Assembly: GCA_032622095.1 (NCBI GenBank)
Contig: CP136068.1
Span: 12,445,729-12,509,728 of the forward strand
Origin: Siphonodentalium dalli
Lineage: Eukaryota > Mollusca > Scaphopoda > Gadilida > Siphonodentaliidae
DNA length: 64,000 bases
Direction: 5' to 3'
Shown here piece by piece: positions 23,767 through 37,139 of this stretch (its first letter is position 1; every line of letters starts with the position of its first letter). The notes beneath the pieces were generated by a model. The model did not search any database, was not told the DNA's origin, and saw only the letters and a program-made list of their open reading frames with translations. A program made the translations under genes and the position numbers.

Positions 23767-24860
23767 TATTTTTATGTGTACCCATACCATGTATGGTACA
23801 CATAATGCCAAGGTCCGGATCAACCATCCGTCGTTCATTCGTCCGTCTGTCCGTAGACACTTGCTATCCGATTCATTTACTCAAATATTTTTTATCGGAT
23901 CATGTTCAAATTTTATGTGCATGTTTATGATGACACACTCCTCACCTGTATAGTTTTTGGTATCGACCGGTTGATCGGTTTAGAAATTATTAACACTTTG
24001 CATCCGCGCATAGGCATGAGCTATCCGATGCTGTAACCAAAGTATTTTTTGTCCGATTGTTTTCATATTTGATTATGATGTAGGTTTATGATGACACACC
24101 CCTCACCTGTATAGTTTTTGGTATCGATTAGTTGATCAGTTTAGAAAATAATTAACCCTTCACACACATGCTATCCAATGTAATAAGTTGAACATATTTC
24201 TTCTGATCTGCCTCATATTTCTTACCTAGGTTTTTCTTAGCATGGTCTTCATCTGTATGGTCTACATGTACATGTGGTCCTCACCCCAAAATACAGATCA
24301 AGTTCAAATTTGGGTTTGATCCGATATATTTTATGGCCCTTTTTAATTCAAGTAACTGATAATTTAGTTACATGTAAAACACTGGTTATAGCTATATGGT
24401 GGAGTGGTGGTGGACAACTCTATTAGAAATATAATGATAACATTCCGGCTTGCATGCCCATGCAGACAAACAGCAAATGAAATGAGTAATGACATCTGCC
24501 ACAGAGCTATGGCCAAGTGGTTAGATGGATACCAAGATAAAGAGTACTGATGGCTGGCTAATTGTCAAATTTGATAAATGACATCAGACTCTTGTTTATC
24601 CTATTTTGAAATTTCGTTACAGGCTGCCTGATAATGGATCCATAACCATCATAATTGTCTTCTATATTCCATTGATATGCTTAGAAAATAATTAACCCTT
24701 TCCAAGTGTTCAACAGATTCATGCTATAATGCACATGGGCTCTTCCTCATATGTCTTATATTGGGTTATCTTCACACTATTCACTTCTATGGATTGTGGT
24801 ATTGATTGATTAATTGATTTTTGAAAAATATATTAACACTTCAGACACATTCTTTCGATA
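23767..24860 (+). mobile_element. GTCCGTCCGTC-type dispersed element, copy 1
   Basis: It starts with a small hairpin (TGTGTACCCATACCATGTATG...), then CGTCGTTCATTCGTCCGTCTG. Two ~168-bp repeats follow, each containing GATGACACAC and CTCACCTGTATAGTTTTTGG (near 23929 and 24093). The same start is found at 34302 and, inverted, at 40850. Non-coding. Confidence 0.6.
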
Positions 24861-26520
24861 TTACATTAAAATAATGGCTAATAGCCAATATTATTTTATA
24901 TATGCAATAGGTTACAGCAGATAAATCTACACTATTGTTTGAATTATGCAGAAACATATTAAATGAACCCTCTTGTTGAATCAGGCTCATTAGTTAATGA
25001 ATACTCAGTAAGACACCAATTGAATATGCTTACAGATTATAGGTGATGCATTATTTTGAAAATCAATATGGCAGATGTTGTTAATATTGCCAGGAACCTT
25101 ATTTTTCCATCTGTTCGTATTGTCATGGTTGACTGAATTTTGGGGGCCACAGAGTGCTTAAAATATTCACAGTGAAGGTTATGTGTTTTAGTCTGCAAGC
25201 TGCTTGTAAAATATTGTTATGTCTTGAAACCATTTGATTGAGTGCTACAAATACTTTATCCCCTTCTTAAGACAAATTATTTGAGCTAATGAATTCAAAA
25301 CGGTGCTGATATATGGATACCTGTGTTCATATCTTTGATAAAGTATTAGTTATAGCTAATCGCTATCGACCGGGTATGGGTTAAACATCTGCCGATCGTG
25401 ATCGGCCTCTCGTTTACTTAAATCTGCTGCAAAATTACCTTATAAGGTCCATTTGTCTACAGTAAGTCCAACTACTGATATAACACCAAAATATATACAT
25501 ATATATTCGTAAAACACATAATAAAATATCTGGTACCAATCTTTTTCCTGACTTGGTACCAACAGTCCATACCAGACTGGTATCAATCGTCCCGTGGGTA
25601 CGAAACGTCCAGGTACCAATCGTCCACGGTACCAATCGTCTTGTTTCCGTCAAAATTGACCACAGTAATATAAAGGAAGTAGAGGTCTCTATATCATGCC
25701 ATGAATCTCTTCTCTGGCTTACGCCCATAGATATCATATTCCATCCATACAAAACAGAACTTTTTTGTCCCTCGAAAAATAAATTTTCAGGGGACTATAG
25801 AAATGGGCTCCGTCCGTTCGTCCATCACACTTTTGAGTATTTTCATGGTGTAATCAACTCCTCCTACAGTTTTTATCCTAGAAATGTGAAACTTCAGAAT
25901 ATTGTTGCCCATATATTGAAGATGTGCAACATGTCTATAGATGACGGAAAAATATTTTTTTACAAAGATATTAACCATTTTCGACATATAATTTTCGGTA
26001 TGAGGGTACTAGTACCTTCATGGTGTAATCGACTCCTCCTACAGGTTTTAATCGTATATATTTGAAACTTCAGAATAGTGTTACCCACACATCGGAGATA
26101 TGCAACATGTATATAAAAGAGGGAATTTTTTTTTTTTATGGAGTTATTAACCCTTTTTGACTTAGAAAATTTCAACATTTTTTTTATTTCTTTAACAAAG
26201 CGGGATCGACTTGCCACATTTTCGGGGGACACTGTGGTCTGTTGACCTTTTATTAAGTTTGGCAGAGAACCTTATAAAGTCAAAAAGCTAACGCAGGGAA
26301 TATATTCCTTAGTTATTAGCACCGTGCAGGTTTGGTATGTTGTATATACCTTTTTCATGAAAATGTTATCACCATTCTATAATATGAAGCACATTTATAT
26401 ATAAGGAAAGTAGATTAAATTTCCAGTGAAGAATTTGGAATTTCTTTCGTTGTGATACTACTTACCCAAAATATGTTAATTAACAATCGCATGTTCATAC
26501 AAATATAATTAACACTAGTT
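24861..26520. repeat. Intergenic with small tandem repeats
   Basis: Near 25550-25640 the motif ACCAATCGTCC and its relatives recur; the mirror image (GGACGATTGGTACC) occurs at 21300-21420. A ~175-bp unit containing CATGGTGTAATC and CTCCTCCTACAG is present twice, at 25844 and 26018. No gene seen. Confidence 0.5.
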
Positions 26521-26524
26521 TTTA

Positions 26525-26920
26525 GCTCAACTTACTTTGTAAGTTTGAGCTATTAATAGCCATGGGTTGGCGTCCTTCGTCCGTGTGTGAATCTGTGTCT
26601 GTATGTCGATGTGTCCGTCAGCAATTTCCTTTGGCGCGGGCTAGCTACACTGCTACAGGTTGTACCTTTGGTCTGTTCTTTATCAAATTTGTCATGGATG
26701 TTAATATTGACATGTAGATGGCAACGAGTCATTTTGGGGGTTGTTCGGCCAAAAAACATGACCGCCAGCAGCCATCTTGGATTGTACTCTTTGCATGACT
26801 ATGTCCTTTGGCACAGGCTACAGGTCGTACCTTTGATCAGATAATTATGATATTTGTCATGGCTGTTGACATTGACATTTAGATGGGAACAAGTCATTTT
26901 GTGGTCATTCGATTATACAA
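26525..26920 (+). repeat. Short ~160-bp repeat array
   Basis: It starts with AGCTCAACTTACTTTG near 26524 and carries two units of the GAACGAGTCATTTTGGG family. Confidence 0.8.
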
Positions 26921-26974
26921 ATAATCGTTGCACCCCTACTCTCCAGACTGAGCTTCGTTATCATTGACACTTTC

Positions 26975-27121
26975 ATTATGTAATCGACCCCTTATGGGTA
27001 ACTTTTCAGGATTGAGTCGTAAATATTGCTTGTTGCCATTCAGCGGAAAGCTATCGCCGTATTTCCGACTAAATCCTGAAAAGTTACCCATAAGAGATCG
27101 ATTACTTAGGGCATTACTGTA
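26975..27121. mobile_element. Foldback MITE, TACAGTAATG family, left-truncated
   Basis: Palindrome of about 145 bp ending GGGCATTACTGTA at 27121; the outer left arm is missing. Confidence 0.7.
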
Positions 27122-27371
27122 TTCAACACAAATATACATTGGGTCATAAATTGAATTATGATCAGAGCCTGGTGGAAATGCTACTGCGTGGTGAGTCATA
27201 CTCGCCTTCGAGCTAGTGACGCCATGTACATGTATGGTGTTATTAATGGTTTGTATTGTGCAGAGGTAAAATTTGCTCGTAGCCTCCGCAGTAAATAATT
27301 TCACACCAGGTTCTATTCATAATCATTTATCATTAAGATTTCTTAGTCAAGTGTAAATGACTTGATGTTGC

Positions 27372-27589
27372 TACAGTAATTCCCTAATTAATCGACTCCT
27401 TTAACCACAGCAGAATTATGGGTAATTTTTCAGGATTTAGTCGGAAATATGGCTTGTTGCCATTCATCAGAAAGCTCTCGGGAGAGCTTTCCGATGAATG
27501 GCAACAAGCCATATTTCCGACTAAATCCTGAAAAGTTACCCATAATTCTGCTGTTGTTAAAGGAGTTGATTAATTAGTACATTACTGTA
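27372..27589. mobile_element. Foldback MITE, TACAGTAATG family, full length
   Basis: 218-bp palindrome from TACAGTAATTCCC to ATTACTGTA, centred on AGCTCTCGGGAGAGCT. It is not inside the TATGGGAGGCC element here, so this family moves on its own. Confidence 0.85.
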
Positions 27590-28037
27590 CCTCAAATTTG
27601 GCATAGAGAACTGTAGTAAATATTTTATGTCTGTCCACCTATCTGCATGACTTTTGTTTATTTTTAAAAATGGATAATCTGATTTGATGCCCCTAAATTA
27701 CTTTTTCTTCGACTTTGGGGTAAATATATTTTATTTCAGTCCAGAAACCCACCCTCAAAACTATCAGATTTTGATTTTTGAAATCTGTTAATTTTGTCTA
27801 CCTTGAATATTTGACACCCCAGATATATACAAACATGATGTCACAAGAGTTTGAAAGGTCGTGTAAATTGTGATGCAAGATCGTTGTTAGCATTGACTGC
27901 ATGGCAATCACAAATTATTTTTCAGGTATCTCGTGCTACATTTGCAGTTGGAATGTGGATACATACATCTACTAGTACATTTATACTACTTATCTAAGAA
28001 TCAGTAATCTTGTTTTATTCATGAAAAATAGACATGT

Positions 28038-29092
28038 TACAGTAATGCCCTTAATAATCGACTCCTAAACCACAGCAGAATTATGGGCCATTTTTAGCTC
28101 CACTTTACTTTGTAAAGTTTGAGCTAATGCCATGGCTTGGTATCAGTCGTCCGTGTGTGCATGTGTGATGCGTCAACAATTTCCTTTAGCATGGGCTACA
28201 GTTCGTACCTTTGGTCCGATTATTATGAAATTTCTCATGGATGTTGACATCGACATGTAGATGGGAACGAGTCATTTTGGGGTCATTCGGAAAAAAACAT
28301 GGCTGCCATCAGCCATCTTGGATTTCAAAATTCAATCCATTAGCACGGGCTACAGGCCGTACTGTTCGTTTTATTGTCATGAAATTTGTCATGAATGTTA
28401 ACAATGACATAGATGGGAACGAGTCATTTTGGGGTCATTCGGCCAAAAAACATGGCCGCCAGCAGCCATCTTGGATTTTACTCTTTGTATGACTAAATCC
28501 TTTAGCACGGGCTACAGTTCGTACCTTTAGTCTGATCATCATAAAATTTATCATGGATGTTAACAATGGCATGTAGATGGGAACGAATCATTTTGGGGTC
28601 ATTCGGCCGAAAAACATGGTCGCCAGTGGCCATCTTTGATTTCAAAATTCAATCCATTAGCACAGGCTACAGGTCGTACTGTTAGTCTGATCATCATGAA
28701 ATTTGTCATGGATGTTAATATAGACATATAGATGGGAACGAGTCATTTTGGGGTCGTTCGGCTGAAAAACATGGCTGCCAGCAGCCATCTTGGATTTTAC
28801 TCTTTGCATGACTATATCCTTTGGCGCGGGCTACAGGCCGTAGCTTTGGTCAGATCTTCAGTAAATTTGTCATGGATGTTAACAATGACGCATAGATGGG
28901 AACGAGTACTTGGGGTCAATTGGCCAAAACAACATGGCCGCCAGCAGCCATCTTGGATTTTACTCTTTGCATGACTATATCCTTTGGCACAGGTTAGACA
29001 TTTCAATTAGCACCTTTCCTATTCCTCCATTTACTGTCAACCATTAAATTATTCCCCTACCTAAGTTGAGCTACAGTGCCATTGACACTTTC
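28038..29092 (+). repeat. Half MITE followed by a ~160-bp repeat array
   Basis: A TACAGTAATG half-element starts near 28040 and is cut at about 28092 by the array start (TTTTAGCTCCACTTTACTTTG). About five to six units follow up to 29000. The end is AAGTTGAGCTACAGTGCCAT near 29063, the same right end seen at 23680. Confidence 0.8.
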
Positions 29093-30430
29093 AGTATGCA
29101 CACAACCCACTTATATGCACAGTACTACTGACAACATGTATACTACTAGCATCCACACAATAAATTATCAATCAGACCATTGGACGTTGGGGTCTCAAGC
29201 ATAACTACCCCTTCACATTAGAAGAAAAGTTGAACTATAAATTGTGCCATGAATTTATACTGTAACGGCAGGTTCAACGTTCCAATTGAACCATTTTTAT
29301 ACAATTTACAATTCCATCATGACAATCAATGGTGGTTTGCAAACACATGAACCATAGGCAATAACTCCTTTGTTTCACAAAGTTTTACATATGTACAGCT
29401 GAGTTCTCAAGACAAAACCCAATGACCTATGGGAGGTTGTTTTCACATTTATTCCCTAATCGTGCTTAAGCGCAATTCATTTGCACTTAAGTGCAAATCA
29501 TTTGAGCTTAAGCACAAATCCAATATTTGCAATGAAGTGCAATTCATTTGCACTTTAGTGCAAATCGAGGTTGACACTATCACTCCCAAAAGATTTGTAT
29601 AAAGGTCAAGTTATCATTTTCATCAGGAATCAATTTTTCCTCCTTTTTTCCTTTGAAATCATTGTGACAGCAGCTAGATGTAAAATGTGAATTTCATTTC
29701 TAATTCTAAATAATTATGAATCCCGCTCAAATTGATAAAATTCTGACCACAATGAGTTGATTGTCAGGAATTGCAAATGTTTTTTATACGCCATTTTGAA
29801 AAAAGGTTGGCCCCATAATGCCCATTAGACCCTTTCGATCCCCTTCAACTCCCCACCCAATCCAAAATGGCCACTGGGTCAAAATAGGGCAACCATGTGA
29901 TTTCCCAGTCCCTTGACCAATTTAGGTCAAATGATGGGTGTTGTAAGAGTGGCCATAAAGACTCCCTTCTTTCTAATGACTCCCACTCTCCACAATCTTA
30001 TACATCAGGATGTGTTCTATCACCGGTATTGTGATGGTTCAGGAATGATTTGTTACAGTTACTTATGATTAAAAATAATTATATTCGGGACAAAATCACC
30101 TATAATCATATATATCTTAAATACATTAACATTCCTGACAGATACATGTACAGAGGCTGCATAAGTGTCGTTTTACCGAAACATGAACTTTATATCACAA
30201 TTAACTCGGAAATAGCGAGATAACGTGTAAATATCAACATGTAATCACTGAAAATTAAGTCAGGTAAACGTAATTCCTTTATTTTCGGTGTCATATAGTG
30301 TGAAACACATTCTGAAGAAGAAACACTGAGTAACTGTCTTATTCTTATGTAAAATAGCTGATAAAATATACCGATATGGGTTGATAAATTGGAGCATTAG
30401 CCTCATAATCACTATGGAGGGTTATTAGGG
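29093..30430. other. Intergenic; degenerate GCTTAAGC motifs at 29460-29570
   Basis: Degenerate copies of the CTTAAG palindrome occur near 29460-29570. No credible gene was found in the rest. Confidence 0.4.
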
Positions 30431-30450
30431 TCACAATCCTAACTACAGAT

Positions 30451-30640
30451 TTTAATTCTAACTTTAATAACATTTTAATTCTTATATTTTAATTCTAACT
30501 TAATATTTTAATTCTAACATTTTAATTCTTATATTTTAATTCTAACTTAACATTTTAATTCTAACTTAACATTTTAATCCTTATATTTCAGGTCTAACTT
30601 AACATTTTAACTCTAACTTAATCTTTTAATTCTTACTTAT
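30451..30640. repeat. AT-rich minisatellite
   Basis: Irregular tandem copies of ATTTTAATTCTAACTTA, 17-20 bp long. Confidence 0.8.
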
Positions 30641-33539
30641 TATCTGCCAGTCATACGCGGGGGAGGTTCTCAGTTGTCGATTGAATAATGCAACTTCTGC
30701 TGTCCAGTCAGTGGCGGGTTTAATATGTGTGGCTTGGGCGAATATCGGCCTTTCGTTAGACACCAAAAGGAGCCCTCAACGTGCTGTATTCCTCGAGATA
30801 TCGACCGTTTCACGCAATTTGTAATATTGTTCCGCAGATTGTCGTTCTATTCCATATTCCATCCCATCCCGCAGATTGGCATATCCCGCCGCCCGATCGC
30901 AGCGACACCTTTCGTTACAATTATTATAGAAGTGCAGGCGCGTTATTAGGGTCACAATCACAACTTCCAGAATCCATTTTATGTTTGTTTTAATTTTTGC
31001 CTTTCAAAACCTAATTAAGTCTTCGAAGACTTGTTTTGAAGACCTATTTTAATCTTAGAAGACTAAATGAGTGATCAAAATTAGTCTTCAAAGACTTTAA
31101 AAACTTTTTAAAAAGTGTTCGAAGTCTAAAATAGTCTTCAAAATAAGTCTTCAAAATGAGTCTTCAGAGTCTGAAATAAATCGACAAAAAGAGCCTTTGA
31201 TGACCCAAAAAAGTCTTCCAAGGATACGAAAAGAGAGGTATATGTATGAGCTATATTTGAAAATCTTGAAATGGGAACTCTAGGAATTATTGAAGTCATT
31301 TGTCTGAAATGACAAAGAAAAGGGATAATAGATTTATGAAGATGCTATTTCCATGTGTAGAATTTAATTATGTTTGAATTAATACATATACATGTATAAC
31401 AGCTAGAACTCATTCTTCTGGTGTTACAGCTGGTGCAGTAACCTGGAATAGAACAAACAATTTTCATGGGTGTGAAGCATATATATAGAGGATCTACAAC
31501 GAGTTCCCAGTTTATAGTGGAATTCACAAAATGAGTCCAATAAATTAGGAAAGACTCGTCCCAGACCTAATTTACTGGACGAGTTTTGTTAACTCTGTTA
31601 TGAACTGGGACGAGTTGTAGATTCTATTTATTACATGATCCAAAACCTCGACAAAACATACATAAATCAACAAATGGGATGCAAAACTAACATCGGCTTC
31701 TATATAAGACCTGCGATGGAGTTTCATGTAACTAAACGAAGATGTATAACTCTAGAATGGAAAATCCGAACAAAACAATGGAACCCTCTTTTTAATGTCC
31801 TCATAGTAGTGAACATCCAGACCAAATTTCATTGAGATCCCAGCACAACTGTTGAAGTTACGACATGAACAGACACCAGACAGACGAAAAATCCAACATT
31901 TCAAGATAAACAAAGATGAATAACTCTAGAATGGAAAATCCGAACAAAACGATGTAACCCTCTATTGAATGCCCTCATAATAATAAACAGCAATACAAAA
32001 TTTCATTGAGATCCGAGCACTACTGTTCAAGTTATGACATGAACAGACATCGGATGGACGCACGCACGGATGGACGGACAGGTGCAAAACAGTGTACCAC
32101 CCTATTTAAAAAAATTATGAGTGTGATATTATACACAAAACACTGCATGTGTGAGTCAAGCGTTTATTTATATACAGCACGTAAATAGTGAGCAATATGC
32201 AAAACATTCAACATTTTTTTAGCAGATTGATTCACAGTGACCCATTCAACACCAAAATTTTTAAAGGCAATGATTAGCAAATGCTATACTGGTACATGTA
32301 TGTTCTAAACAACTTGGTGACATTTCTAAGTGGGTCTCCACAATGTTAATTTATTTTTTGCTTTTCACATATTTTTTACGTACTGTTTGTTTACATAACA
32401 TGTTGTTTGTTTACATAACACAGAGTACTAGTATGACAATAACATGCAATCAACCCAATATTTATGATTGGTATAAGAAAAATATTTGTTTATACTATAA
32501 CATTCTTTCTAATTATGGCAGTTTTAAAAATACTAAATCCGATTCGATGGTCCCCATATCATCAGATTCCAACAACAACAAGATTTTTTTAAATGCCTTT
32601 TCAGTTGTCAGAATCGATTAATTGTTCAAATATATCAATACTAACCATAGTCAACTATAGCATAAAATCGACAAAAACCTGTATTTTATCAAGTTTTTGT
32701 TCAATGAATATTGCCATTTTGTCAAATATCTGACAAAAAATACCACTTAATTTTAGAGTTATCCATCTTTTTCAGCAATTTGGTCAGAGAAAGTATTCTC
32801 GTCTGCTGTTTACTGGGCCACCTAAAATTAAAATAATAGACTTATAAAAATTTATATCTGATCACGCTGAGCTTTGATGGGTGGGTTCCTCGACCCGGAT
32901 CAAATATTTTTTACCTCCGCAGCAGTCCGAAGTCAAGGAAATAGTAATCTGCGAGGGTTAATTCAGATTGAGTACCTTTAACAGCTGTGACTGTTTTAGT
33001 TATGAAAATAGTTCTTATGTAACATTCATTTAAAATTGAAGTTGTCATAATTTCAATTAGTTATGAGGAAAATTGCTTGCATTTCATTCAAATGTAGCTT
33101 GCTAGTGTTATATGATCTTGGACAAATATGAATGGGAATATCAAGTGACTGATGGCTTAGAAACAGGTTGACATCATGATATAAATGTTCACATCACTAT
33201 GCGCGAAGCAAATTCCTTATTGCGCTGTGTGTGTGTCTGTGGTGAGAATATACATCTCAAGCCCCGAATGCAGATTTTTTCGGATATCATGCAATTTGTT
33301 TTCAAAATCATTTCTAAGACAAATTACATCTTCAAAATGAATTGAAACAATCAGATTCATATAGTAGTGCATGCTATAGCCTCATACAAGTGAGGGGGCT
33401 CTATAATTAAATTTTTTGCCCATAATTTCTCCCTTTAACAGTTGAAACCATGGGGTGGGTCTGGTTTTGGTCGAGGAAAAAAATTGCAGTGAAAAAAAAT
33501 CAATTCTCATCTTTTCTCATAGTTGATCATGGCTTTTTA
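30641..33539. repeat. Intergenic with simple and dispersed repeats
   Basis: 31000-31215 is rich in GTCTTC and GAAGAC. A ~175-bp unit containing AACTCTAGAATGGAAAATCC occurs twice (near 31748 and 31922). Sequence at 32520-32725 is a diverged reverse-complement match to 62462-62640. No credible gene seen; the open frames are short and without motifs. Confidence 0.5.
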
Positions 33540-33720
33540 AATTTATTATACAAAGAGGATACCTGTGTGTTTTGAGTGAATACCGGAAGTATCCATATGA
33601 GTGGTCACAGTGAGATACTGGAATCATCACAAGTGATGATTCCAGTATCTCACTGTGACCATGTATGAGGTAATTCCGGTATTCACTCATAACACAAAGG
33701 TTTTCTTTTTATTATATAAT
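33540..33720. mobile_element. Palindromic MITE
   Basis: About 180 bp of imperfect palindrome centred on TCATCACAAGTGATGA near 33627, with arms containing GAGTGAATACCGGAA and CAGTGAGATACTGGAATC. It lies just downstream of the host gene stop codon and supplies a minus-strand AATAAA (33708-33713). Confidence 0.75.
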
Positions 33721-34041
33721 ATACAGAAAGACCACGTGGTTCAATAAAATACTGTCGATAACTCAGAATACACATGCTTCAAATGTGTGTAATCTATCTT
33801 CTGTTGACCCAATATTCATTGCCGATTGAGCTAAATATATATGATGTCATTTACGTTACCATTGACTTATTAGCCACCTTTCTAATTATTGGCCGACTTT
33901 TTCACTTATTGGCTTTTGTTACTTATGATGCAGGTAGCGTTCTACTTATTGCAGCCGATAACCTATAGCTAATTAATGATGGTGTTTATGTAAATGTACC
34001 TTCTGCCGCAGTCCATCTGTTATTGTCAAGACTTGGTTTTT

Positions 34042-34257
34042 TCATTGTTTTTCTTTTCTTAGCCCAAGACCTGAGCTAATGCTCAGCTCTTCCTGGCTGA
34101 ACAGAATGTCAATGTGTTGGTTGAATAAGTATCCTGCTGGATCAGGTTTGCTACTCGCAGCAGCTTGTGCATTGGACAGGGTTGTTATATGCACCAAAAG
34201 ATCCGCAAATCTCTCTGGATGGTTGGCGTCCACCAACAATTGTCCCAAGACAATAGT
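34042..34257 (-). CDS. Host gene, terminal exon (71 codons + stop)
   Basis: A minus-strand acceptor TTCTCTTTTAG ends at 34258. The exon starts at 34257 in phase 0 and ends at TGA. It reads TIVLGQLLVDANHPERF..., then an alanine/serine-rich stretch, FNQHIDILFSQEELS and a basic end (GLRKEKQ). The previous exon (36904-36977) ends in phase 0, so they join in frame. I do not recognise the protein. The last exon looks globular and helical, following the coiled coil of the upstream exons. No strong polyadenylation signal lies close by; the nearest minus-strand AATAAA is at 33708-33713, inside a MITE. Confidence 0.72.
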   Translation of the reverse strand, partial: TIVLGQLLVDANHPERFADLLVHITTLSNAQAAASSKPDPAGYLFNQHIDILFSQEELSISSGLGLRKEKQ

Positions 34258-34301
34258 CTAAAAGAGAATAGAAACATATAACGATGTATTAGGATGATCA
34301 A

Positions 34302-35511
34302 TTTTTATGTTTACCCATACCATAGTATGGTAAACATAGTGTTGTTGCCCGGATTGACCACTCGTCGTTCGTCTGTCTGTCCGTCCGTCTGTATGTCTGT
34401 CCGTGGACACTTTACGAGTAATGCGATAACTCAAACATTTTCTATCCGATCGAAACAAAATTTTGTATATGGGTTTCTCAGCCCAAAATACAGATCGAGT
34501 TCGAATTTGGGTTTGTTCCGAGATTTTGTTACTGAGTTATGGCCCTTTTTCAACTTAGAATTCACGCATTCTGCCATAACTCAAACATCTGATTGGAACC
34601 AAATTTGGTATGTGAGTTTCACAGCCAAAAATACAGATCGAGTTCGAATATGGGTTTGATCCGATTAATTTTAAAGGAGTTATGACCCTTTTTCGAAAAA
34701 CAAATTGAAAAAAAGAAAGATATTTTTTTTAATTTATTTTTAACTTTTATAATACCGGGTAATAATAAAAAAAATGTCATTGACATTGTCATTTGTTTTC
34801 ATTTAGATATTGATGATTATGATAAAAGTTGATAAAAAGATTTCCAATGTGTCCCTTTAATTTTTTTAAATAATTTAAAAAAAAAAAATAATAACACCAT
34901 TATAACTCTGGCAAGGGTACCCCGAATCACCACACCAAATTTGATTAAATCGGTCCAAAATCTTGTGTTATGTACTGGTAAATCTGTTTGGAGCAACATT
35001 AAATCCAATTCACCAATTGCCTTTGGACTACTTAGCTATTGATAAGGCTATATTATTTTCTGATGTCTCTTATGCCAATGTGCAAATAATCTTATAAAGA
35101 AGGCTATGGTATCTACTTTAAAATAAAGATTCAACAATAAACATCACATGATATTAACAGTAGACTTGGACATCTGTGCTGCAGAGTTATATCTTCAGAT
35201 GGTCTGATATCATTATAATTGTTATTGGTTTAATAGAGAGGTCAGTGTTCAACGTAAACAATTCCTGTGATATTTTGACAGCTCTGTTATATAATTGATA
35301 TTAATGGGTCAGTGGTGAAGTTGCTTATCTGTATACTAGGACACATTATTATTGTAAACTTAAATTGGACTCTCTTAACCCAAGTATTCCATGTCCAGAT
35401 CACACCTACACATTTAACCCATGGACTTGCTGGCTATGGCAGTTTAGCATTAAAGATCCTGTACCAGTGCATTCTCTTATATAAATGCCAGTGACCCATA
35501 AATTCCAATAA
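34302..35511 (+). mobile_element. GTCCGTCCGTC-type element, copy 2 (inverted partner at 39.9-40.9 kb)
   Basis: It starts TTTTTATGTTTACCCATACC followed by its hairpin partner, then CGTCTGTCTGTCCGTCCGTC. Inside are two ~150-bp repeats (AAAATACAGATCGAGTTCGA). The end (TGACCCATAAATTCCAATAA near 35511) and most of the sequence are found inverted at 39902-40850. It lies in the last intron of the host gene. Confidence 0.75.
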
Positions 35512-36648
35512 TTTGTGTTATGTACATTTGTCTATACTAGTACATAACAGTATACTCTATAATTCAACACCAAAACTCTCATTTATCCGATCATATTAAA
35601 TTTGTATCGCCAAGGGATGGGTTAACATCTGCCGATCGTGATCGGCCTCTCGTTATAAGCTCGTTTTGAAAAAAAAACATATTGAAAATGTATGTTATTA
35701 GTATGTCTGTCTGTTTGTTTGTCTTTTTTGTTTCTGGATGATAACTTTTGTAAGTCTGAACTGAGTCTGAACTTACAGCCCTGGGAATTAGCCTAGGTCT
35801 TAAGCAGAGACAACATCAGTTTGCCTAGGCAATATTTAGGCAATAATATTGCCTAGGTAAAATACGTTCATTATGTTACTAACTTTCATGCTGTCAATCA
35901 AAATTAAAACCTCTTTACTAGTGTCCAAACTGACTACCTTTCACTCTTCTTTACATACCGGTATATTATTCTGCAATATCATCTATACAGTGACATTGAC
36001 TTAATTTGACTACAAGGACACTGTTCGGGAGACGGTTGGGAAATTGTACATATATGTTGAGTAGTGGCCTGGAAAAAGTGTTTCCCAATTTAACTAAGAA
36101 TTTAGTGTTGATTTTGTCCACAATGTCTTATATAACTAATCATAGTAATCATAATAAAAAATAAAAAGGCTTTTTAGTATGGATAACTTTTCAAATTTCA
36201 TTGGACCATGACCAAATTCAAACTTGGCCTTTGTCTTCAGAAATAAGAACCATGTACCAAATATCAAGAGATGCAGTTGAATTGAAAAACACTCAGATAA
36301 CTAAAAGTAACTCCGCAGTTTGTTTTTATTGGGATATCTTTTATCAAATTTGATAATCTAAATCACCTAGAGGTAGAGCTCATTTTAAACCGAAACGAAG
36401 TTTAATTGTTAGCTACCGTAGCTGAGTCAAATACACATATATGTACATGTAAAACTTGACAACATTAAAGAGGGTTGCTCTTTTATGCATGCATATCATG
36501 TTCCTATATCGTGATAGGCATGGGCACGATATGATACAGGCATTGTTTTAAAGCGTACCCCAATACAATGAAATCATGATCAGAATCATTACAGGCCTAT
36601 TTCAGACTAACAAAATTTTCCTCAACTTCACACTGAAGTTGACTGAAC
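35512..36648. other. Host-gene intron, nothing recognised
   Basis: AT-rich intron sequence. No gene or clear repeat apart from short motifs. Confidence 0.45.
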
Positions 36649-36783
36649 CACAGGAGCTTGGAATTTGGTCAAAACCCCTCTTTTATTGGCGGAACCACCA
36701 CCCGGGACCAAACGTGACCTTTGGTTCCAGGTGGTGGTTCCGCCAATAAAAGAGGGGTTTTGACCAAATTCCAAGCTCCTGTG
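36649..36783. mobile_element. Palindromic MITE, CACAGGAGCTTGG ends
   Basis: A 135-bp nearly perfect palindrome. Its arms read CACAGGAGCTTGGAATTTGG and GGTCAAAACCCCTC and are centred on the CCCGGGACCAAA region near 36710. No target-site duplication is evident. Confidence 0.85.
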
Positions 36784-36903
36784 ATTTTATCAAATTAGTA
36801 GGACAAAACATAATAAATTTGATCAGACTAAGTTTTTGAATTTTTCACCAACAAGTTCACAATATGTCTTGAATAAGTAGCTTTTCATTGAAGAATAATT
36901 TAC

Positions 36904-36977
36904 CTGTTTAGAAGGCTTTCCAAGCAAAGCAATTCCCAATTCCTTTCCAATATATGTCAATTGACGCTGTTGACTGG
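36904..36977 (-). CDS. Host gene, internal exon (74 nt)
   Basis: Minus strand: the acceptor GTATTTTCTTCATAG ends at 36978 and the donor CAG|GTAAAT is at 36904/36903. Two leading bases complete a split codon, followed by 24 codons (SQQRQLTYIGKELGIALL...). The upstream exon ends with one base, so the phase fits (1+2), and the downstream exon follows in phase 0. The Gln/Lys-rich start continues the coiled-coil region. This exon lies between two inverted repeat copies (34.3-35.5 and 39.9-40.9 kb). Confidence 0.72.
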
Positions 36978-37139
36978 CTATGAAGAAAATACAAAATTCA
37001 TGTTTGAATAAATAAAATTTAATGTGGGCGATTGATCCAAATGTGAAATCTAAAATGGTCACTGGAGGCCATGTATTTTATCAAATATGGGGACAAATCT
37101 GTGGTTCTCATCTAGAGGTCATACCTGAGATCTATTTAA

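Noticed and set aside
21631-29006. Repeated 60-80-residue frames (for example RVKSKMAAGGHVFWPN) as a protein family
   Set aside because: They are translations of the ~160-bp repeat on either strand, without conserved starts or stops.
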